This document shows, in pieces, positions 23,642 to 32,386 of a stretch of 39,405 bases of DNA (position 1 is the first letter of the stretch; every line of letters begins with the position of its first letter). Source of the stretch: Phycisphaerales bacterium UBA2421 (GTDB lineage Bacteria; Planctomycetota; Phycisphaerae; Tepidisphaerales; Tepidisphaeraceae); NCBI GenBank assembly GCA_002343075.1, contig DDRH01000019.1:1-39405 (forward strand), in the 5' to 3' direction. A program made the translations under genes and the position numbers. The notes under the pieces were generated by a model. That model was not told the DNA's origin. It worked only from the letters and a program-made list of their open reading frames with translations, and did not search any database.

Positions 23642-25051
23642 ATGCCTCTGGAAGCGTGCTCAATCTCGCTCAACGAACAACTGCCGCAACCGGGTGCGTT
23701 GCTGGCGGCTGGGTTCTACACCGATGCGCCGTGGTTTGACGCCGTTTCTCGCTTCATCCGATCGCTGTTTGACTCGCGGTTTGACTCTGCCGACTGCGTA
23801 TTGTGGGGTGCAGTCGGGCTGGGCATTGCCTGTGGCATGCTGGGCGCGTTTGTTGTGCTTCGGCGACAGAGTCTGCTCGGCGATGCGATCGGCCATGCGG
23901 TGCTGCCCGGCGTGGTGGGCGGATTCCTCGCCGCGGGCAGCAAATCGACCCCCGCCCTGCTACTGGGCGCGCTGCTGGCAGGCCTTGCCGCTGCCGGAGT
24001 CATCGCTCTGCTGCAGCGGACAACCGTCCTCAAGAGCAGCGAATGCATGGGCGTGGTCTTTACCGGTTTCTACGCCATCGGCATCGTCATGATCAAGCGG
24101 CTGCAGAACAATCAGACGCCCGGCCAGGCTGGGCTGGAACGCTTTCTGTTCGGACAGATCGTTGGGATCAGCCTGAGCGATGTCATCCTCATCGGCGCCA
24201 TCACCGCCGGCGCGGGGCTTTGTGTCTGGGTCTTCTGGCGCACGCTTGCGGTCAGCAGTTTTGATCACGAGTTTGCCCTCAGCACGGGCGTGCGCGCCAT
24301 CACTATCGAGCTATTGCTTACGACGCTGCTCACCGTGGCGATTGTAGCGGGAATTCAGGCTGTGGGCGTGGTGCTCGTCGCGGCGCTGCTCGTCACGCCG
24401 GCGGCGACGGCGTATCTGCTGACCGATCGCCTGCATCGCATGGTCATACTCTCTGCGGCGCTTGGAGCGATTGCGGGGGCGGTGGGAATCGTTCTCAGCA
24501 TCGCGCTGGCCCGGCCCGGAAAGGACATGCCCACCGGCGCTACAATTGTTTTCACAGCCGGTGTGCTTTTTGGCTTGGTGTTTCTCGTCGCGCCATCGCA
24601 CGGCGTGCTCCCGCGGGTGATGCGGCTCATCAACAAGCGCCACCGTACCGCCGCCGAGAATCTGCTTCGGACGATTTACCTCACCATCGAGCGCCGCGGC
24701 AGCGATGTCGACCGGCGATTTGGCATCGACGACATCGCCGCCGTTCGACACGAACAGCCCGCATTCGTTCGCCGCATGGCCCGCCACGCCGCCCGCCGGG
24801 GGTGGGTGGATGCAGGCAGTGCCGATCCGGTCATTCTGACCGATCTCGGCCTGGCCGAAGCGAAGCGGGTCGTACGCAATCATCGCCTTTGGGAGCTGTT
24901 TCTAACGCAACAGGCCAATCTTGCCGCCGACCATGTGCATGCCGATGCCGAGTACATCGAACACGTCCTCCCGCGGCCGGTCGTTGAACAACTGGAACGA
25001 ATGCTCGACCAGCCCGCAGAAGACCCGCACGGAAAGGCAATTCCAACATGA
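23642..25051 (+). CDS. metal ABC transporter permease fused to a DtxR/MntR-like domain
   Basis: 469 residues from the ATG at 23642. Residues about 50-340 form an ABC-3 permease with 8-9 helices, including RRQSLLGDAIGHAVLPGVVG and the coupling-region stretch AVGVVLVAALLVTPAATAYL. Residues about 340-469 form a DtxR-like domain: RTAAENLLRTIYLTIERRGS, a helix-turn-helix region, RNHRLWELFLTQQ, and HADAEYIEHVLPRPVVEQLE ending with DPHGKAIP. The MntR-type ligand run ExxEH (EYIEH) and the preceding His are kept. The fused domain could sense cytosolic metal and gate transport, or bind DNA near the membrane; both are inference. Such fusions are annotated in some phyla, but I know of no mechanism. Confidence 0.88.
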   Translation: MPLEACSISLNEQLPQPGALLAAGFYTDAPWFDAVSRFIRSLFDSRFDSADCVLWGAVGLGIACGMLGAFVVLRRQSLLGDAIGHAVLPGVVGGFLAAGSKSTPALLLGALLAGLAAAGVIALLQRTTVLKSSECMGVVFTGFYAIGIVMIKRLQNNQTPGQAGLERFLFGQIVGISLSDVILIGAITAGAGLCVWVFWRTLAVSSFDHEFALSTGVRAITIELLLTTLLTVAIVAGIQAVGVVLVAALLVTPAATAYLLTDRLHRMVILSAALGAIAGAVGIVLSIALARPGKDMPTGATIVFTAGVLFGLVFLVAPSHGVLPRVMRLINKRHRTAAENLLRTIYLTIERRGSDVDRRFGIDDIAAVRHEQPAFVRRMARHAARRGWVDAGSADPVILTDLGLAEAKRVVRNHRLWELFLTQQANLAADHVHADAEYIEHVLPRPVVEQLERMLDQPAEDPHGKAIPT

Positions 25052-25114
25052 CCGCGCCCAACCGCAACATCATCACAATTCTGGATTCCGGCATCTGATT
25101 CACCCCGTTCGCCG

Positions 25115-26407
25115 ATGTTTGAGTCGCTTCACAACATCTTCATCCTTCCCTGGCAAGACGCCCGGCTGGTTTTCTGGCCGCTGATTCTTCAGGGAATGCT
25201 GGTTTCCTGTGCGCTGGGCCTGCTCGGGTGTTTTCTGGTGGTGCGCGGCATGTCGCTGCTCGGCGATGCCCTGTCGCACGCTGTGCTGCCGGGGATCGTA
25301 ATCGGGTTTCTCGTTGCCAATCACTTCGGCACGGCATCGCTGCACTCGCCGTGGATCCTGGTCGGGGCCACCGCGATGGGTCTCGTGGCGGCGGTGCTTG
25401 TAGAGCTTGTTCGAAAGCAGAGCCGCGTGAAGGAAGATGCGTCGCTGGGCATCGTTTTCACAACGCTGTTTGCTTTCGGGGTGATTCTCGTCAGCCGATA
25501 CGCCGGTCAGGCCGATCTCGACCCCGGCTGCGTGCTGTATGGCAACATTGAGTATTTCACCAGCCTCGATGGCTCGCTACCCGATGGCGTCATCCCGATG
25601 GCGGTCATCCTCTCGCTTCTCGTGCTTGGGATCATCGTGTTTTATCGCCCGCTGCTCATCACCACCTTCGATCCGAGCCTTGCTGTGAGCGTGGGCATTG
25701 CGGTGGGTGTGGCGCATTACGGACTGATGACGGCACTTTCGCTGACGATTGTCGCCAGCTTTGAAGCCGTCGGGGCGATTCTCGCGGTCGGATTGCTCAT
25801 CGTTCCCGGCGCAACAGCGAGGCTCTGGACCGACAAACTCGGTCGCATGTTGTGGTTTACCGTGGCATTCTCGATCGTCAGCACGCTGGCAGGATACTGG
25901 CTGAGCCATCGGTCCAACCTCAACAGCAGCGCCGGCGCGTGCATCGCGGCGGCGGGGTTTGGGATGTTTGTTGTGTCGTGGCTGATCGCACCCCACGCCG
26001 GCCTGCTCAGCCGCTGGCTCGTGCGCCGTCGGCTTCGGCGAAAGATCGAGCTGGAAAACCTCATCAAGACCATCGGCGAGCTGACCCCCGTTGCGGCGAA
26101 TCCGCCGGCGGTCGATGCAGAAGCGCTGCGCCGAGAACTCCACTTCACCCCCGGACAACTGCGCCGGGTACTAGATCGTGCGACGACGGCGGGCTTGCTC
26201 GAAACCTCCGCAGCCGGCATCACCCTCACCACCACAGGCAAGGCGCGCCAGCAGCGTCTGGCCCACGCACATCTGGCATGGGAAGCCTACCTGCAGGAGC
26301 ACCTCGGTCTCCCCGCCGACCACGTCCACGACGCCGCAGAGTGGATCGAGCATTACCTGCATACCGACAAGCTCGCCGCAATCGCGCCCGCGACGGAACC
26401 AAGGTAG
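25115..26407 (+). CDS. second metal ABC transporter permease with C-terminal DtxR-like domain
   Basis: 430 residues. Residues about 20-310 are an ABC-3 permease (VVRGMSLLGDALSHAVLPGI, EAVGAILAVGLLIVPGATAR). The C-terminal 110 residues keep a winged-helix pattern (AEALRRELHFTPGQLRRVLD, AGLLETSAAGITLTTTGKAR) and a shortened dimerisation part (AHLAWEAYLQEHLGLPADHV, then DAAEWIEHYLHTDKL). It again keeps His and the ExxEH run (EWIEH). Only 63 bases separate it from the first permease. The pair suggests a heterodimeric channel whose two halves each carry a sensor domain. Confidence 0.87.
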   Translation: MFESLHNIFILPWQDARLVFWPLILQGMLVSCALGLLGCFLVVRGMSLLGDALSHAVLPGIVIGFLVANHFGTASLHSPWILVGATAMGLVAAVLVELVRKQSRVKEDASLGIVFTTLFAFGVILVSRYAGQADLDPGCVLYGNIEYFTSLDGSLPDGVIPMAVILSLLVLGIIVFYRPLLITTFDPSLAVSVGIAVGVAHYGLMTALSLTIVASFEAVGAILAVGLLIVPGATARLWTDKLGRMLWFTVAFSIVSTLAGYWLSHRSNLNSSAGACIAAAGFGMFVVSWLIAPHAGLLSRWLVRRRLRRKIELENLIKTIGELTPVAANPPAVDAEALRRELHFTPGQLRRVLDRATTAGLLETSAAGITLTTTGKARQQRLAHAHLAWEAYLQEHLGLPADHVHDAAEWIEHYLHTDKLAAIAPATEPR

Positions 26408-26444
26408 TCGCCCAGGCTGCGTTGCACATCCGCAATTGAACTGG

Positions 26445-27485
26445 TTACTCTGGCGTACGGGCCTTGTACTTCAGGCTCATCACCGGTTCGCCGGTCGGGG
26501 CGTCGCCTTTCCACCGGCGCGCCGTGAACTCGTCGGGCACGGAGAAATCGAACGTGATATACCATGCTTGATCTCCGTCCGGCCCGAAAAAGCGCCATAC
26601 CGCGCCAACAGTGTTTGCGTCGTGCAATGCCAGATGTCCCCGGGCTGTTGCGCCCGATTCCATCGTCTGGACGAAGTATGGCGCGCCCACTTCGTGGTCC
26701 CACCCACAGAGCAATGTCGCGTGTGGAGTGACCGACGTCTCATCGCCAAGCGCCCCTTCTACGATCAATCCATCTTCATGCACGTCCGGCCGCCAGCGCG
26801 TCGTGCCGTGAAGTTGTCTTCCGCCGGGAAGCTCCTGTTTCATCTCAAATGTCTTACCCGCACACTGCTTCAGAAGCGCCAGCACCTGCCGGCCCCGCTC
26901 AATTGCGCGCGGATCATCAAGCCGCTTCTTCATGTGTTGCAGCGTGGCGGTGTTGCCCTGCATAAAGAACTGGTAGGCCGTGTCAAATGCTTCGCCGGGT
27001 TGGTAGCCCATTCCCACAACCCTGACGCGCGTAATCGCGGGGGTGAGCGGTTCGAGCGTGATGACGCTCCAACCGGTCTGGCAAATCTTCACAAGCCACT
27101 CCGGCGCGCCCGCAGGCGCAGTGGCCTTTAGCGCGAGCATCCGATTGGGTTCATATGCCAGAATTGTGTTGACGATGGCCTGGTCGGAATCGAGATCGGT
27201 CCCGGGGCGATATGCGCTGCGAATCTGACCACCTACTCTGAAATCGACTTTTGCGTCGGCTACCCCCATGGCCTTGCAGAAACCGGGGCCTGTGGTGAAA
27301 CACTCAAAAATCTCCTCTGCCGGGGCATGGATGATGGTCTCCGTCGTCAGCGTTTCACCTCGTGCCGGTTGCGAAGTCGGCGCCGAAGTTGGCTGCGGCG
27401 AAGTGGCTGCAAGCGCCCCTTCTGGATGCCAGCCAAGAAGAAACGCAATCGTCAGTATGCCTTTGCAGATGAATCTCACGATCAT
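26445..27485 (-). CDS. exported SRPBCC (AHSA1-like) protein
   Basis: 346 residues with a signal peptide (CKGILTIAFLLGWHPEGALA). The mature part starts with a Thr/Pro/Ser linker. The SRPBCC/AHSA1 fold follows: LTTETIIHAPAEEIFECFTT, then FRVGGQIRSAYRPG, NRMLALKATAPAG, ITRVRVVGMGYQPGEAFDTA and a C-terminal helix. A second domain (about 240-346) has WRPDVHEDGLIVEGALGDE and QAWYITFDFSVPDEF, with no function I can assign. The ATG overlaps the WD40 gene stop by four bases (27482-27485), so they form an operon. Confidence 0.75.
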   Translation of the reverse strand: MIVRFICKGILTIAFLLGWHPEGALAATSPQPTSAPTSQPARGETLTTETIIHAPAEEIFECFTTGPGFCKAMGVADAKVDFRVGGQIRSAYRPGTDLDSDQAIVNTILAYEPNRMLALKATAPAGAPEWLVKICQTGWSVITLEPLTPAITRVRVVGMGYQPGEAFDTAYQFFMQGNTATLQHMKKRLDDPRAIERGRQVLALLKQCAGKTFEMKQELPGGRQLHGTTRWRPDVHEDGLIVEGALGDETSVTPHATLLCGWDHEVGAPYFVQTMESGATARGHLALHDANTVGAVWRFFGPDGDQAWYITFDFSVPDEFTARRWKGDAPTGEPVMSLKYKARTPE

Positions 27486-29587
27486 TGCTTCGCCTCTCTC
27501 TGCAGTTCACCGGAAACCGCTGCCTTGCCGCGGGCTTGAGCTTTGATAACTGCGATCCATCCTTCCGAGGAACACATCGCGAGTCGATCACCGTCTGGGC
27601 TGAAGCGCAGGTTGTAGATATCACCGGCGCGCGGGATGTAGCGCATCAGGGTTGCGCCGGTTGACGCATCTATCAGATAAAGCGCATCCCCCGCGATAGC
27701 CAGTCGAGTCCCATCGGGCGACCAGGCAACCCTCTGCAGACCCCGCCCACTCACACGGCGCTTCCAGTGCTGCTCATCGCTCCCCGCCGGGCCAACCACC
27801 GCAAAGCCATCCGCGCCGACGGTGGCGAGCAGCTGACCATCTGGACTAAACGCGACCCCCTCGACCGAACCATTATGCCGCGGCATTGTGGCTACGCACG
27901 CTCCGGCGTCCATTGACCACACCCGCGCCGAGCCATCCTGCGCACCGGTTGCCAAATGCGTCGAGTCGGCGCTGAACGACACCTCGTGCAATCCTTTGTT
28001 GTGGCCTTCAAGCGTCCAAAGCAAATCACCGGAATCGACGTCATAGACACGTGCCACTTTGTCGCCAAATGCGCCGGCAACACGTTTTCCGTTCGCCGAG
28101 ATGTCGCAGCCGTATGCAGGCGTTTCTCCCAGCTCAATCGTGCGGAGATGCGAGAGATTCCGGGCATCGAAGATGCGCATTGTCTTATCCCAGGAACAAG
28201 TAACGACGCGTTCGCCCTCGCGCGATCGCGCGCTCCAGTTGCTCGATGTCTCATGAGCCGTCACCTGCCTCAGCAGCGCCGCAGAGTGTGAATCGTAGAC
28301 GCGGAGCGTGCCGTCGTAACCGTTGACGACTAACTCATCTCCATTGGGCGAAAACGAGAGGCCATAACAACCCTTTGGCCCATCCCACGTTAGAACTTCG
28401 ACATTGGGTGCGGCCACACCAAACTCAAGCAGGCGCTGATCGTGCCCGGCGGTGAAGGCGCGGTTGCCGTCGGGCGCGATTGCGACCGCTGACACGCCAC
28501 CGGCATGGCCGCGCAGCTTGCCGCAAAGAGTGCCGGCGTTCACATCCCATATGCGCAACTGTTCATCGGCGCAGGTCGTCAGCACCCGTCTGCTGTCCGG
28601 GGTGAACGCCACCGCCGTCACCCAACCGCCGTGCCGCAGGGTGTGCATGAGCCGGCCGGAAGCCGCTTCAAAAACACGGGCCGTATCGTCCTTGCTACCG
28701 CACGCGATCCACTTTCCATCCGGCGACCACGCCACGGCATTCACGGCGCTGTAGCGGCCTTCGTCGGGAAGTCGAATAGTCGCCTCAATCGACCGCTGTT
28801 CAATCTTGCAGACCCACAACTCACCATCCCACGAGCCGGCAACCACCCGCAGTCCATCCGGCGACACCGCGATGCCACTCAGCGGCTTCACACCCAGCCC
28901 GCGAATCTCCCCTGCCGCTTCACCGGTGGCAACGGTCATAAACTTCAAGGTGCCGTCCACCCGCGGCGCGCTCGCCGAAGCCGTGTAGTTGCCCGCAATA
29001 ACAAATTGACCGTCTGGTGTGAACGCGACGCAGGTAATCGGCGTGTTGAATGCCGTCCAGTCGCGTTCCTTCTCCCCGGTTTGCACATTCCATATCCGCA
29101 CCGTGCGATCCGCCCCGCCGGCAGCCACACGCCGGCCATCCGGAGAGAAGGCAACCCGATACGGCTCAGCGGTGCATCCTTCGAGCGTGCGAACAACATT
29201 TCCCCGGAGGTCCACTAACTGGATCTGGTGCTCCGTGGTCGCAACCGCCAACAGCTCGCCATCGGGCGACACCGCGAGTTGCCACGCCGGACCGGTGGTC
29301 CGGGCGACTTCGCGATCTGATTGGTCAGCCATTGATTTCAGAAACAACCACTCGAAACCACGGTGCTCCAGCGGAGCATCGGCGAGCCACTGGCGCGCAG
29401 CCGAAGGTTCATCCAGCAAAAACGCCGAGCGCGCCGCAGCCACATGTGCCGCATACGATTGCAACGTCGCCGGAACTGACGGCTGCGCCACGGGCAGGGT
29501 TGCCGGTCGCGCCCCATCTTCGCCCAAAGCCGGAGTGGCACAAACGACACCGGTCAGCCATAGCAGCAAGACAGTTCGAAGTCGCAT
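27482..29587 (-). CDS. exported WD40-repeat beta-propeller protein
   Basis: 701 residues from the ATG at 29587, chosen for the GGGAG upstream and because a signal peptide then starts at once (MRLRTVLLLWLTGVVCATPA). Many WD40 repeats follow from about residue 85, each with a 'V.FSPDG..LA..G.D..VR.W' pattern, for example PYRVAFSPDGRRVAAGGADR, AVNAVAWSPDGKWIACGSKD and GVAFSPDGQLLATVGADG. The repeat number suits two seven-bladed propellers. Planctomycetes often link such repeats to kinases, but no kinase is present here. It is likely a scaffold in the envelope. Confidence 0.85.
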   Translation of the reverse strand: MRLRTVLLLWLTGVVCATPALGEDGARPATLPVAQPSVPATLQSYAAHVAAARSAFLLDEPSAARQWLADAPLEHRGFEWLFLKSMADQSDREVARTTGPAWQLAVSPDGELLAVATTEHQIQLVDLRGNVVRTLEGCTAEPYRVAFSPDGRRVAAGGADRTVRIWNVQTGEKERDWTAFNTPITCVAFTPDGQFVIAGNYTASASAPRVDGTLKFMTVATGEAAGEIRGLGVKPLSGIAVSPDGLRVVAGSWDGELWVCKIEQRSIEATIRLPDEGRYSAVNAVAWSPDGKWIACGSKDDTARVFEAASGRLMHTLRHGGWVTAVAFTPDSRRVLTTCADEQLRIWDVNAGTLCGKLRGHAGGVSAVAIAPDGNRAFTAGHDQRLLEFGVAAPNVEVLTWDGPKGCYGLSFSPNGDELVVNGYDGTLRVYDSHSAALLRQVTAHETSSNWSARSREGERVVTCSWDKTMRIFDARNLSHLRTIELGETPAYGCDISANGKRVAGAFGDKVARVYDVDSGDLLWTLEGHNKGLHEVSFSADSTHLATGAQDGSARVWSMDAGACVATMPRHNGSVEGVAFSPDGQLLATVGADGFAVVGPAGSDEQHWKRRVSGRGLQRVAWSPDGTRLAIAGDALYLIDASTGATLMRYIPRAGDIYNLRFSPDGDRLAMCSSEGWIAVIKAQARGKAAVSGELQREAKQ

Positions 29588-29606
29588 ACAAACTCCCGAA
29601 ACGATT

Positions 29607-30029
29607 TCATCGCCAGACAGCGAGCACCACCGCCCCGCCGGTGAGGAAGACCAATTGATATGCCGTGTCGATGATGTAAACCCCGAGGTGCTTCGTGCTT
29701 GCCAGCCAGCTTGTGAGGTTGATCGGCAGTGCGATCGCAAGCCAGAGCACCAACCCAGCCAGTGCACCGGCAATCACGCCCGACAACGCCAGATTCTGCA
29801 CCAAAATCGCGAGAAACACCGCAAAAATGGCGTAACTGACAATCATCCCGCCAAAAAACAGCGCCGGCGGGCGCGACTTCTGCATCGCGGCAACCTGCTC
29901 GGGCGTGTATCGGTTATACTTGACCCAGAGCGGGCCAAAGGCGGTGTACCAGACCGCGCCGAGGAAAAACGTCGCGATACAAACGACCGCGATCGCCAGC
30001 CAGTTCAACGCCGCAAAATCAATACCCAT
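29607..30029 (-). CDS. DUF1761-like small membrane protein
   Basis: 140 residues from the ATG at 30029, preceded by AAGGAGTGG. It has four hydrophobic segments: ALNWLAIAVVCIATFFLGAV, GGMIVSYAIFAVFLAILV, GVIAGALAGLVLWLAIALPI and AYQLVFLTGGAVVLAVW. 'VWYTAFGPLWVKYNRYTPEQ' near residue 25 is typical of DUF1761 proteins. Function unknown. It sits between a TetR gene and the WD40 gene on the same strand with short gaps. Confidence 0.75.
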   Translation of the reverse strand: MGIDFAALNWLAIAVVCIATFFLGAVWYTAFGPLWVKYNRYTPEQVAAMQKSRPPALFFGGMIVSYAIFAVFLAILVQNLALSGVIAGALAGLVLWLAIALPINLTSWLASTKHLGVYIIDTAYQLVFLTGGAVVLAVWR

Positions 30030-30083
30030 GTCCACTCCTTCGCAACCAGCTTTTCCTTCCCCCACGCCGGCAGAACGCATCGC

Positions 30084-30716
30084 TTACGCCCCCATCGCCG
30101 CCACGGCGGAACGCGAGCGCGCCGCTTCGCGCTTCAGCGCGTCGATGTAAGCTCGAAACTGTGCAACCGAGTCATCAAAAGGCTGCAGATTCCCCGCCGC
30201 CCGCGCCTGCATGATGGCGCCCTCCATCACTGTCAGGACCATTCGCGATAGCTGCTCACGATTACAGGTAGGCGGAAGGCGGTCACCCGCCGCATCGAGC
30301 CACCCCTTTACGATTGCAGCCCAATTGGCAAAGTTGCGGTGAATGAGTTGGCGCGCCTCGGGATGATCGTCCGCCACCTCGAGGGCCAAATTCCCGATCG
30401 GACACCCCATCCGACAACCAAAGAGCTTCATTCCGTCGCGATATTGCTCTAGTAATGAAAAGATTCGTTCAAGTGGGTCTGCGGTCCTAGCCTCGACCGC
30501 ATCCATCACCTGAGGCCGTAGCTCGCCGAGGGCCCATTCAAGCACGCCCACCAGCAACTGCTCCTTGCCTGAAAAATAGTGGTACAAACTCCCGGAGTTG
30601 ACCCCCGCCTCCCTCAATATCGTGGCGACACTCGTGGCGTGATAGCCCTGTTCGTGAAAGAGGCGAAACGCGACTTCCAATATCCGCGCCTTGGTATCCT
30701 GAGGCTCCAAACCCAA
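30084..30716 (-). CDS. TetR-family transcriptional regulator
   Basis: 210 residues with a TTG start at 30716, supported by GGAG 5 bases upstream and the fact that the helix-turn-helix begins soon after. HTH: KARILEVAFRLFHEQGYHAT, SVATILREAGVNSGSLYHYF, SGKEQLL. The C-terminal ligand domain has YRDGMKLFGCRMGCPIGNLA, typical of the C-terminal TetR_C_16-like group. Two palindromes at 30728-30766 lie just upstream, so autoregulation is likely. It heads the operon with the DUF1761, WD40 and SRPBCC genes. Confidence 0.88.
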   Translation of the reverse strand: MGLEPQDTKARILEVAFRLFHEQGYHATSVATILREAGVNSGSLYHYFSGKEQLLVGVLEWALGELRPQVMDAVEARTADPLERIFSLLEQYRDGMKLFGCRMGCPIGNLALEVADDHPEARQLIHRNFANWAAIVKGWLDAAGDRLPPTCNREQLSRMVLTVMEGAIMQARAAGNLQPFDDSVAQFRAYIDALKREAARSRSAVAAMGA

Positions 30717-30727
30717 GCAAACTCCTT

Positions 30728-30766
30728 GATTGAACGATCAATCTAACATTGATTGAATGATCAGTC
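30728..30766. promoter_or_regulatory. two tandem TetR-type operator palindromes
   Basis: GATTGA-ACGA-TCAATC at 30728-30743 (perfect) and GATTGA-ATGA-TCAGTC at 30751-30766 (one mismatch). Start to start they are 23 bp apart, about two helical turns, so two dimers could bind on one face. The first begins 11 bases upstream of the TetR start codon. Confidence 0.7.
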
Positions 30767-31175
30767 AAGCAGAATCACTGCTTAAAGCTGTGCAAATCGA
30801 TCGGAGCTGTGGGGCCGTGCGCCGCCACCTGTTGTAAGCCTGTCGCTCCTATTGCGAGTCGGCCTCGCGAGTACCTCTTCGGGCCTGCTCGTTTCCGCTC
30901 TCTCTTTGACCAATCACGGCCCGCGAACTTACTTCGATCGCGCCAACGCACCTTGCAATCGGTGGAAGTCCGCTTGGCTGCACAAGGACAGTGGGGCCGC
31001 TACATCAGGTGCTTTCGACGGGGTCGGCGGTCGTTGCACCCGATACAAGCGACTTTGCCACGCAGGCACAATCCCCCCATCGATCAAGCCGCTGGATGCG
31101 TCTTGGTGTGCCACTGGCCGGCTTGTCCGCCGGCCGACTCGTTGGAACGCGTTTCGCAACGCGAGGAGTAGTGAA
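30767..31175 (+). other. non-coding leader region of the BON-domain gene
   Basis: 409 bases without a supported gene. The frame of the next gene is open back to 30852, but that part has no protein-like character. Two hairpins lie close to the start: GGCCGGC-TTGTCC-GCCGGCC (31116-31135) and CGCGTT-TCGC-AACGCG (31148-31163). The second abuts the GAGGAG ribosome site (31163-31168). Confidence 0.5.
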
Positions 31176-32189
31176 ATGAACCCGAGGAATCTCGCTGGGT
31201 ACGACCCACGTCAGTACGAACGATACGGTCACCGCGGAGGAGAACATAGACACCCGGTTGACACCGAATCCGAATCAGGACGCCAGGCGCAACAGCGTCA
31301 TAGCCAGGGATACGGCCAGTCCGGCAGCGAATATGACGACATGGGCGATTCATATAGCCGACAAGATCGTTCCGCGCAGAGGCGGGCGCGCGAGGGCGAT
31401 GTCTTCGCCGACGACTATGGTAACGAACGATATGAGTCGCAGTCCGCCGGGCCACAGGGCTATGGGCGCCATCAGGGCATGGGCTACGGCGGGATGGGAT
31501 ATGGCACCTCCGGTCAGTCTCGCCAATCCAATCAAGGCAGTTCGCAGCAAGGTTACGGACAATCGCGCAACTATGGCTCCTCCGGATACCAATCGGGCGG
31601 CTACGGCGATCAAGGTGGCCAAGGCGCTTACGCCGGTGGTGACCAACAAGCCGGTCGGTCGCAATCCGGCCGCTGGCAAGGCGGCACGCAATCCGGGTCT
31701 TCCGGCGGGCAAACCGGATGGAGCGGAATGTCAGGTAACCAAACGCGGCAAGGTGAGCAACAACGCTCCCAACAAACCGGGCGAGGTCCGAAAGGTTGGA
31801 AACGATCTGACGATCGCATTGAGGATGACATCTGCGAATGCCTGTGTTTTGGCAGCGAAGTTGATGCCTCAGAGATTGAAGTCAAAGTCCAGAGTGGCGA
31901 AGTAACGCTCAGCGGCACCGTCAACGACCGCTGGTCGAAACGCCGTATCGAGGAGATCGCCGAGCAGGTGAAAGGTGTTCAAGACGTTAACAACCAGTTG
32001 AAGGTGAAACGTCAGGATGCTGAATCGGATTCCTCCTCGGCTTCCTCGTCGTCGTCCTCACTGACGGATTCGTCCTCCTCCGCGAGCCGTCAATCCGGCC
32101 GATCCGATTCGGAGCGAGCCGGCAAGAGCAATGGGGGCACGACCGGCGCAAGTTCGCGATCGACCTCATCATCGCGGCCGACTGCTTGA
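31176..32189 (+). CDS. BON-domain protein with long low-complexity region
   Basis: 337 residues from the ATG at 31176, where GAGGAG lies 7 bases upstream. Residues 1-205 are disordered-looking and rich in Gly, Ser, Gln, Tyr and Arg (YGQSRNYGSSGYQSGGYGDQ, for instance). A BON domain covers about 210-285: DDRIEDDICECLCFGSEVDA, EIEVKVQSGEVTLSGTVNDR, KRRIEEIAEQVKGVQDVNNQ. The tail is Ser-rich. BON domains bind phospholipid or surface structures and are often stress-induced, but there is no signal peptide here. The N-terminal region resembles prion-like or phase-separating sequences in composition. Function unknown. Confidence 0.82.
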   Translation: MNPRNLAGYDPRQYERYGHRGGEHRHPVDTESESGRQAQQRHSQGYGQSGSEYDDMGDSYSRQDRSAQRRAREGDVFADDYGNERYESQSAGPQGYGRHQGMGYGGMGYGTSGQSRQSNQGSSQQGYGQSRNYGSSGYQSGGYGDQGGQGAYAGGDQQAGRSQSGRWQGGTQSGSSGGQTGWSGMSGNQTRQGEQQRSQQTGRGPKGWKRSDDRIEDDICECLCFGSEVDASEIEVKVQSGEVTLSGTVNDRWSKRRIEEIAEQVKGVQDVNNQLKVKRQDAESDSSSASSSSSSLTDSSSSASRQSGRSDSERAGKSNGGTTGASSRSTSSSRPTA

Positions 32190-32386
32190 TTCAAACTGTA
32201 ACTCCACGCGGGGTTTGATCCGCGTGAGACGTCGGCCTCGTGTTTTCGATGGCTGCGTTCGTATCGACCACCAACAACATGACACTGCGGGAGTAAAAAA
32301 TTGCCGATTTACGGCAGTCTCCGGCTGAGTCGATCTAGTTTATCTCAACACGACCCGCAAATTGACGGGTCAAAAGGAAGTGTTCC

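Noticed and set aside
29019..30251. 410-residue plus-strand frame opposite WD40, DUF1761 and TetR genes
   Set aside because: It crosses three supported minus-strand genes and their gaps; composition is not protein-like.
30852..31175. Upstream extension of the BON-domain gene in the same frame
   Set aside because: The ATG at 31176 has a good ribosome site, and the upstream part contains hairpins and no protein-like pattern.
32205..32226. Terminator after the BON gene (CACGCGG and CCGCGTG stem)
   Set aside because: A 7-bp stem with no T-run is too weak to call.
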